From: Ignelater luminosus
Lineage: Eukaryota; Arthropoda; Insecta; Coleoptera; Elateridae
Assembly (NCBI GenBank): GCA_011009095.1
Contig: VTPC01090613.1
Location: 108,491 to 172,490 of the forward strand
DNA length: 64,000 bases
Direction: 5' to 3'
Positions 56,231-64,000 of the stretch are shown here, piece by piece. Within the stretch, counting starts at the first letter, position 1. Every line of letters begins with the position of its first letter. Made by a program: the position numbers and the translations under genes. Below the pieces are notes generated by a model. That model was not told the origin of the DNA. It saw only the letters and a list, made by a program, of their open reading frames with translations, and did not search any database.

Positions 56231-59095
56231 TATTAAGTGTTATATGGCAAATTCAGGACAATCTCTGAAAATCATCAAGGTTTCTGTATGAGAGCCACAA
56301 CTTACAGGATTAGCAATGATGTGCACAGTCGGGATTGGGAGTTTAAAAATTCCGGGGCCAAACCAGCCTGGGGTCAAGTAGGGCCGAAATTCAAAATCAC
56401 AGCTTTTTTCCAAGTCAAAAACATAAGTAATTCAATGTTATATCGTTATGTAGGAGCCAAGATATTTACAGTTCCCTGATCAAATTGGATCAGTTCGAGT
56501 GAGTTACCTTGAGGTTTGCATGCATGCTTGTTGGTGTTTAGTTAGTTTTAGGGGTTTTGCTATCTCTCTTCTAGAATTTACACTAAAACTATCTTGAACT
56601 GTCTTTAGGGATTTTTGGCTATTAAGAAGACCTTATTGTTCTTTTAGTCTTACTTCAAAGACTTTGGTGTAAGGCCTGCTTACGTTCAGTTTGTTAGTCT
56701 TTCTGAGCAAGTGGCTATTAATCAGCCAGCTTTATTTGTCCATTTGTGATTGCGACATCTCGGGATTACTCATTAGAGCATAGATATTGGAAGTATTATC
56801 CTCGGAGCGGTTACGATTTTGTCCCCCGCTAGAAGTTTCATTCAGCGGACAGAATAACGTAGAATTGACGTCATAAGGATGTGATTCATGTTCTTTACGT
56901 AATTAAATAATATTGATAAATAATGTGTTTTTCACGTTCTGATATGGCGTGTTTAAAATGCAACATTTTGACGTTTTTCTAAAAGTGAACAAGACGTAAT
57001 TGATGACCAATAGGTCACGTAAATTAGACGTAACTACTTACTGGCTGGATATTCCCAAACTGCTCCTGTAAGTCCGTTTTACTGGTACTAGATGTATACA
57101 ATGCTTTGTAAGGACATTCTCAGCTTCCTCAATCGGATAAAATCTTGGTTTAGCAGCCTAAACAATTTTATTCCAACTTCCGATTGCATCATCAGCAATG
57201 ATAATTTCCCATCTAGACTATTTCCGTTACAAAAATAAAATTTTTGATATTTTTTCTCTTTACCTCGTATACACCACAGAAAGTGAAAATCGAGCAATGT
57301 CTAAATAAATAAATAAATTACTTATTGAAAAGAAAGTTACGACTTCATACTAAAGAATAGATTAATAACGGTTTAGTACTATATGTGAGAAATAAATGTC
57401 TAATATTATAAAAGCAAATGAAGGATTATAAAATATATTTTATGACTAAATAATACTACGTCTGTGTAGGTATTAACTAATGCTTGTACACCCACCTCAT
57501 ACTGAGACTTCACCAACTTAATTTTACAAATCATTAAGAACGAGGTAAAAAAACATGCAACAGCCGCGTTACTAACAACAGAGTTCACCATATTAAATTT
57601 GAATATTTACAATAAATTGGCCCCACCACGAAGAAACCTCCCACAGTAAAAATTTATTAAACCAAAAATAAATTAGTTAACTACAAATTAATTTACAGAA
57701 TAAAATCGATCGATCATCCAATCAGAAAAGTAATAAAAGAACCGATATATAAAGCCGACTAAGGTTGTTACCGATCATATAAATCTGATACGATCTGATA
57801 TTAACCGCACCCCGAAACAGCCAATTGCTGCTGCTATATACATAGACGTATCACTGTTCCTTTTTTATCAGAAAGAGGGGTGTTCATATTTTTTTAGTTT
57901 CACAAAATCGTTCCAATACAAGATTGATTACAGGTCGCTTGAAATGACAAACAATTTTTTTTATATTCTTGTAAGAAAATTGTGCAACTTGTCACGGATA
58001 CAATAGAAAATATGTACCTACGGCTGACCGCATGTCAATAACAGAGGAAATCGCTAGAAAAATGTAATATTTCTCTTGTCATACAGAATTTTCATGAAAT
58101 AATGGCTGCAGATCCATTTATTTAAGGAAATGTAATGTTAACGGAAATTTTCGTTGTAAAAATAACTAATGAAGCGAAATTAAATTTCGACAAATTTACT
58201 ATTTTCGACCAATAAATGCTTTGTTTGAGCAAACACAATTCGTTAGAAGAAGGCAAAATACTTACTATTTTTCGCTTCAGATATAAAAATATTATACTGA
58301 GAAAAGTTGATTGTTCAAATTAGGAACTAGATACTAAAGCTGAAGCCCACACCTCCATCTTGTAATTTTATTTTTCTAATTTAAATTGTGGATACATTTT
58401 CTACTCCTCTAAATTAATAATTTGATTTTTCTTGACAAAGTAGCAATTTAGGAAGATTTAATTATTTGGCTTCGCCAAGATCATAACGAGCATGAGCACC
58501 TGCATACTGCACAGGGGCTTGATCTAGCATGCACCATAGGCTCAGTTTAAATAGGTATAGAGTTAATGCACATGCGCCATTTACACACGAGTCGGCTAAA
58601 GAGAAAACGCTTTGTTTTGCTTTTTTCGGTTTTTGGAGATCAAGGTGACTTTTTTAGGTATGCAGTCGTAGGGGCTTTTTTTATAGTTATTGGTCCAAGG
58701 CAACTAAGCATAAATAGCGTTTTCCCAAAGGAACGTAATTATGGCCATCTATGATGATCAAATGGTGCTCAGAATTTGATTTTCCAAAATGTATACCTTG
58801 GCAAGAAAATAAACGAAGATCGTCCGTATTGAGCTGGTGAGGAAATGTTTGATATTTTTCGCGATTCCTCGTTTTACCGAAATTCTTTTGCAAAGTTAAA
58901 TCATTTAGTAGTCTCCTGTTTATCTTTTTCCATTATCCGACAAAATATGATTATGGACATTTTTAATACATGACCTGTAGCTGATTCCAATGGACTTCTT
59001 TTAGCTCCATTTCAATGTTTCGAGAAAATCCAATGTTGAACCCCAGACCCCAGATAGACGACTATTAGTAGAGACTTTACTCTAGGCAATTTCAC
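56231..59095. other. AT-rich spacer, no gene recognised
   Basis: Contains a short (TAAA)n run at about 57301-57318 and a block at 57640-57850 with ccaat- and tatataaag-like words (57747) that could be a promoter, without a coding exon to support it. The rest is featureless. Confidence 0.4.
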
Positions 59096-59875
59096 TACTT
59101 CTGGTTCTTTAATGCAAGGGCTAAGGGTTCCAGAGATGTCTTGTTTTTGCCCCTAAGAGACGCTTTCATCGTTATTGGAGGTTACTATAGCTATAGACCA
59201 TATAATAGTGAATGACAGTCCGAAAGTTCGTAAAAATTCATCTTCTGCGAGCTTTTGCAAAGTCTTCATTTTTCTCCTTCTTTAAGTCGCTTATTTTTCG
59301 TTCCTAAACGCGATCAATGAAAACCCGATATCATACGACTCGACTCGCCTTGTTCGAAGAATAGAAACTCTTCTTATTAGCTCTCTACGACTATTTTTGG
59401 TTTCCATTTCACTGTATAAGTAAACAGCGTTTTTTGATTGACTCATACTTCTAAGACAAAAGCTATTTGTACAGTTGTCTGTCTGACAGAACTTGTTTTT
59501 TCATTTTGGCCTTTTTCTAATCTTTCCTTTCTTAGTTTTGTCCATCTCGATGATTCCTTCTCAATATTTTTGTTGGTTTCCTTACGTAATATGTAATTAA
59601 TTTTCCAAAATGGTTGTTCTGTGTACCTTCTTCAGTCTCGAAATGACAAATACCACTAGCTACTTTTAGTAAATTCTATTGATAAATGTGACGACATAAA
59701 CATTGTGTTTCTTAAAAATACGAAAATTATGCAAACATTGACCATCGTACCTGCAGACGATCATTTCATCCTTGTTATGCACTCGTTGAGTTACCTTCAT
59801 TATTGACAGAGAGTCAGTCATGACCCTAAAGGCACTCTAGGTATAGAATATTATAAAAAAGATTTAAAAACTTAT
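59096..59875 (-). repeat. Probable transposon-derived segment (unclassified)
   Basis: The segment has less AT bias and fewer homopolymers than its flanks. On the minus strand it shows broken coding-like stretches near 59480-59620. I could not assign it to a family, and there is no second copy in the window. Confidence 0.25.
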
Positions 59876-62002
59876 CAATCTAGATGGCTGATAAAATGTG
59901 TGGCTTCTGGTTTCAGAAATAAAATCGAAAGCTGACTCGACAGTTGTTAAATGGTTAAGTAAGATTCTGATGAAACGCTACGCTACCAATGGTTACGCTA
60001 CCGCTACCTATTGCTACTTCGACTGCTTTGTAACGTCAATTTACTACAATGGACAAAAGTTCGAAATAACTGTTGATAGCATAGCGTGTCATTAGAATTT
60101 GCCAACTGTTGAGTCTGCTAAATACATCCATTGATGTTACGGAGCGATCTACTTTTTTCTACTGAATGCACCCAATGTTGATCACGTTAGCTAAAGTGTA
60201 CTTCTCGCAAACACTAAAACCAAAAGCTTTGCATACCCACAATCGATGTTCAATCTCAGGTATGTCGCGTAAAATAAATAACCAAATTTTTGTCTTGATT
60301 TCAATAAGGACAGTAGTTGAGTCAAGTCAAACCACGGTTACTCCTACTCGGAAGCAGCACTAATCGGTATAGACTAAACGTCTTCTTGGCTATAGAGGAA
60401 GTTAAATCTGGAATTCTGAAAAGCAGTACAAGGAAAATTATATAGTCAAGAGAATGTCGAAGTCGCTCTGTTACCTCCGTTCCTCGCTGACAACACCACT
60501 GTTTCAATAGCGAAACTATCCACAAAGAGCATGCCTATTTCTACTACCAGTATATCGCAATCACTCGAGGGAGTTTTCTGACAGAAGTTCAATCAGACAG
60601 ACTGTCAGAGCTAGCACGTTCTCTGTGTACGTCTCGTACTAGTTCTTCAAGCCCTAAGCTTGCAAAACAAAATTGTTTCTAAATGCATGTTAGTTGACTA
60701 AATGATTAGGTTTTGAGTATTATGCATCTTTCTGTGGTATCAAAGAATGATTTCTGACGAGATAATCAGAATTCACAGTTCGAACGGAAGCAGGAAAGAA
60801 ATAGAAAATGTCTGGAACAGGCAAAAAGGAAAGAGAAGTAGGAAGATGCAACGGGATTTTGAAGTTTCAGATCAAAATTGATTTCTGATGAGTAAAACAA
60901 TTTGAAATAGGAATAGGATACACATGAAGCCTTTGGAAAAAGAAATCTTGAGAATTCGAGAAGATTGTTTTGCATTCAAACAGCTCGTATGCTAAAAAAC
61001 GGTCCTGGTCCAACATCAAAATAGGTGGAGAAAAAAAATTAGAAACTCAACTGGAATCTCCACACTTCTGGAAAATCAAGATAAACTCTGGTATCAATTT
61101 GCCCAATCTAAGGATTATCAAAAAACAAGCCAAAAGATCCTAAAAAACCTATGCGATGGTTATTATAACTTAGTAATTTAGTTTAAGAATAATATTTATA
61201 AGTAGAAGTAATTATGTGAAGATCATGCTTGTAATCTCTTAGTAGGACACTGTAACGCACGAGTACATATGGCTTTCATAAATATCTGCATTAAATTTAA
61301 TTGCACTTGTGTTGTAGAAAACAAAGACCTTGATCAGCCTTGGTCAGGTTTGTTACCTACCTCATTTCTGCATCACTGTATAACATGTTATTTGAATTCG
61401 GTTTTTGAGCTATCTTTGGCCATACAAGATATGTAGACCCAGCAGTAAGAGATGCCAGCGTTTTATTGATTATATTAAACAACCTTTATCATGTGATATT
61501 GTATAAAAATATATCCAAGCCAAATGCTGAATGTACGTTTCCAAGATTAAGGCCCAAAATGCTTTCTCCACCACTATAGAATATAATTGAGGAAACTGAA
61601 TTACTTTGTTTGGATTGGGTATTGTAATAAGTCTAAAGGGGATTCAGAGCCCGCGTGAAAAGGAATCAACGTCCCCAATTTCCAATAGACATAAAAATAT
61701 CTAGACTACTGAGCTGATTAAATGTCAACACAATTTTTATCGCTGATATAGTAAGTTTAGTACCGCTAACATTGCGGTAACAGTGCAACACTAGCGAGAA
61801 GCTGCGTCAAGCTGGATAGCAAATTCAATTAATTTTTGTGTGGGTGGTGCTTACTACTTACAATATTATCTGATCTAATAATATTACTTTGAGACAAGAG
61901 CATTACAGGTTTGGTATTTATGGCTATCACAACTGAATAGAAAAATGAACTTTTTTCAAAATTAAAATTGTCCTGAAAGAAAGAAATTCTGATCTAAGAA
62001 TC
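59876..62002. other. Spacer, no gene recognised
   Basis: Short open frames only. The (minus-strand) aataaa at about 61462 could serve as the polyadenylation signal of the exon candidate at 62003-62055. Confidence 0.4.
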
Positions 62003-62055
62003 TCATTTGTTTCCGACATCAATCCATTCACGCAGTTCCTCTTCGGTGTAAATCT
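62003..62055 (-). CDS. Candidate terminal exon of a host gene (partial)
   Basis: On the minus strand a pyrimidine-rich stretch (gctctttctatatttcttacag) ends in a good splice acceptor. The exon reads IYTEEELREWIDVGNK and then TGA at 62003-62005. The acceptor may be either of two adjacent AGs, shifting the first codon. The charged, non-repetitive peptide and the strong acceptor favour a real last exon. I do not recognise the protein. The gene would run leftwards, with earlier exons at higher coordinates or beyond the window. Confidence 0.35.
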
Positions 62056-62577
62056 CTGTAAGAAATATAGAAAGAGCTAATTAATTATTTGAAAACCATC
62101 ACATCCATCGCTACCAAAATTGAATAAAGGCATAATTCTGTAATTTCAGGTTTTCTCATCAAATATCAAACGTATTTAGTGCATTACCAGAAATTAATTT
62201 TAATAAATTTCCCCCTGAACTTTATTGGTGAACAAACTTCGATTCTGTTCACCCTTTCTTTTATAATATGGGTTTTCAAACTTTCCAGCTGTAATCCTCT
62301 ATAATGGATATTGATTGAATTCGAAATCATTTTTGTTTCAAATTTCCATTATATCCAATACTTAGAATTAATGAAATTATTCTGATTTGTTCTTTTCCAT
62401 TTTCACGCATTCCTTTTAAATATGTCCAGTTTCAAAGCTTTAGATCCCGAATAAAACTAATTGCACTTAGAAAAGAAATAAAAATACTTTTAGTACCATT
62501 AATTTTTTTGTTGTAAGTATAAGAGGCTCTCATCGTTACTGAACTGAACAAAACCTCGAATTTCGTTCTGCACTTAC

Positions 62578-62642
62578 TGATTTTGTTTTTTTCTCTGTTA
62601 CCTCTTCGGATATAATTCCATTTAGATCAATTTTCTCGTCTT
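62578..62642 (-). CDS. Candidate internal exon of the same host gene (partial)
   Basis: On the minus strand DEKIDLNGIISEEV then TEKKTKS is open and ends exactly at a consensus donor (TCA|GTAAGT, 62572-62577). It joins in phase to the candidate exon at 62003 if the second AG acceptor is used there. The acceptor on its own left side is weak: the best pyrimidine-tract AG, at 62659-62660, would bring a stop in this frame, so a nearer AG (about 62640) would have to be used. Hence a low score. Confidence 0.22.
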
Positions 62643-62659
62643 TTTACTTACATCCAAAC

Positions 62660-64000
62660 TAAAAGCAACAGCGAAGAGAAGAATTTTTATTGTAATTTCC
62701 AAGGAGACAAAAGTAAAAGTGTTTTCCAGGATTAAAGCGCAAAATAACCCTCAGGCATTAAACAATAATCTTGTCTAGAACATTGACTCGCACTCAAGAT
62801 ATAATCTACTCGGGGAGAAATTTAATATCAAAAATTTTAACTCCCGTCTCCTAAAAAAATAAAACTATAAGTTGTCTCTATTGTTATCTACACACGCTCT
62901 CAAATAACCCATACATGCCTGTACTATATACTACATACACACATGGCATGTATGTCGTGGCATTCCTTGTGTTCCTGACGTGCTGCCAGTTTAAGCATAA
63001 AAAACGTCTTAATCGTATAAATCAAAAGACAAGGATGAGAATACAGTAGGGAATTAAATTGTTTGAACTTATGAGATAATTTTATCTTAAGTAACTTTTT
63101 TTTCTGGAGTTATTTAAAAAGAAGTAAGATTCTTGTAATGTAGTTATCCTGTGAGAGAAAGATCTTTTCTTAATTTACTTTGTCGAGTAGGATTAAATAT
63201 GGAGATAATTTCTTACTTGAAATTAAAGTTTGGTTGGAAAAAGTTGAAAATTAAATCTGGCAATGTTATTGTTAACCGTTTGTAAAGAAACTGGTATGAA
63301 CAGAAGTAGAATTATTTAATTTTAATGTCACTGAAAAGTGCTAAGATCGAATCAATTTTTCAGGTAAAACTCTTTAAATGTTTACGTAACTCTACTAGAG
63401 TTTTTTGCTAACAGACTTTGGTATTATCTGTGGTTTTGGCAGGATCACCACAATCTGAACGCTATCTACTGACTTATTAAGTGTCAGTTATGGACAGACT
63501 ATAGCACTCTTTAGTCATCAATCATATTTTCAGAAAACAAAAAAATATGAAAGCAAAGTAAAGAAGGCGTTTGCTCGGTTTGACTACCCATCTTTTAAGC
63601 TTCTCTGCAAGAATTCGTCTCTGGCATCTATCAAAGGAATTCTAACATGCTTCCGAATCTCCTCGAGACAGGCATCACACGAGAGGTGATCTTCTGGTGT
63701 TTGAAGATAATCGCTTAAGTTTTGTTTGGATTGGATTTGATCTCCTATCACCTTAAATTGACTAGTATCATCTCTCATTTTTGCCAAGGATGCTTATACC
63801 TAACATATTTCTTCTAAGAGATTATAATAAACTAATTCGTCCGATTACTCTGTGTGAGTATTTTATCAGCAATGAGGGAAAGTTCAGCAGCATGTTACAT
63901 GATCGCAACATTTTCTTTTCATGAAGTCTGACTATTAATTGCGGTAAGTCTCAGTTTTAATTTCGCTTAGAAGTTAATTTAGTGTCAATAAAGAATCTCC
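62660..64000. other. Spacer with one unrecognised minus-strand ORF
   Basis: The 67-codon minus-strand frame 63584-63787 (MAKMRDDTSQFKVIGDQIQS... ) has balanced composition with DHLSCDACLEEIRKHVRIPL and could be an exon or a transposon scrap. No flanking splice sites are convincing. The rest is AT-rich. Confidence 0.35.

Noticed and set aside
1..64000. CRISPR array, prokaryotic operon or phage-like module
   Set aside because: No evenly spaced direct repeats with unique spacers, no ribosome-binding-site-led gene strings, and the transposon content is metazoan.

Overview
This window looks like insect nuclear DNA, and a beetle-like genome is my best guess. It is strongly AT-rich and carries no operons or dense genes. 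It is littered with insect-type transposable elements: two mariners, a piggyBac, a pogo-like element, several LINEs, tRNA-derived SINE candidates and MITEs. Species and host locus cannot be named. No complete host gene is recognisable. The window reads as a large intron or gene-poor intergenic tract in which transposon fossils hold almost all coding signal. Most open frames are short and probably fortuitous.

Layout, left half. 1-5.9 kb: mostly unremarkable AT-rich DNA, with one copy of a dispersed repeat (2750-3012) and three perfect small hairpins (4120-4274). 5.9-7.3 kb: a SINE-like segment, a minus-strand LINE reverse-transcriptase relic and an (AG)n microsatellite. 8992-10285: a complete, apparently intact mariner with TA target duplication, near-identical inverted repeats and an uninterrupted 349-residue DD34D transposase. 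14888-17412: a minus-strand Jockey-like element that carries a decayed gag (ORF1) but no reverse transcriptase, bounded by an 11-bp target-site duplication. 18237-19145: a badly decayed second mariner of another subfamily. 19340-21018: a decayed plus-strand LINE split by a 379-bp MITE (20259-20637). 23138-23960: a piggyBac relic whose catalytic core is deleted while its C-terminal cysteine-rich domain remains.

Right half. 24.9-26.1 kb: a diverged repeated unit. 29.76-30.02 kb: a second copy of the 2.75 kb repeat. 30873-31463: a long-inverted-repeat fold-back element flanked by TA. 35.1-36.2 kb: a SINE-like element, an (ATT)n tract and a 160-codon minus-strand open frame with no methionine. 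About 40.3 kb: a GC-rich CTCF-like core. About 42 kb: a pogo-like transposase relic. 44.4 kb: a second type of SINE candidate with A and B boxes. 46.5-47.1 and 55.5-56.2 kb: two copies of an unnamed repeat. 49.8-50.5 kb: a minus-strand RT relic with an FADD motif. About 62.0-62.6 kb: two short exon-like segments on the minus strand with good splice sites, the only hint of a host gene.

The elements show an insertion history rather than a cooperating gene set. The mariner is the youngest-looking insertion, the LINEs and piggyBac are old, and the MITE at 20259 landed in an already present LINE. I found no CRISPR array, canonical tRNA, rRNA or bacterial-type system.
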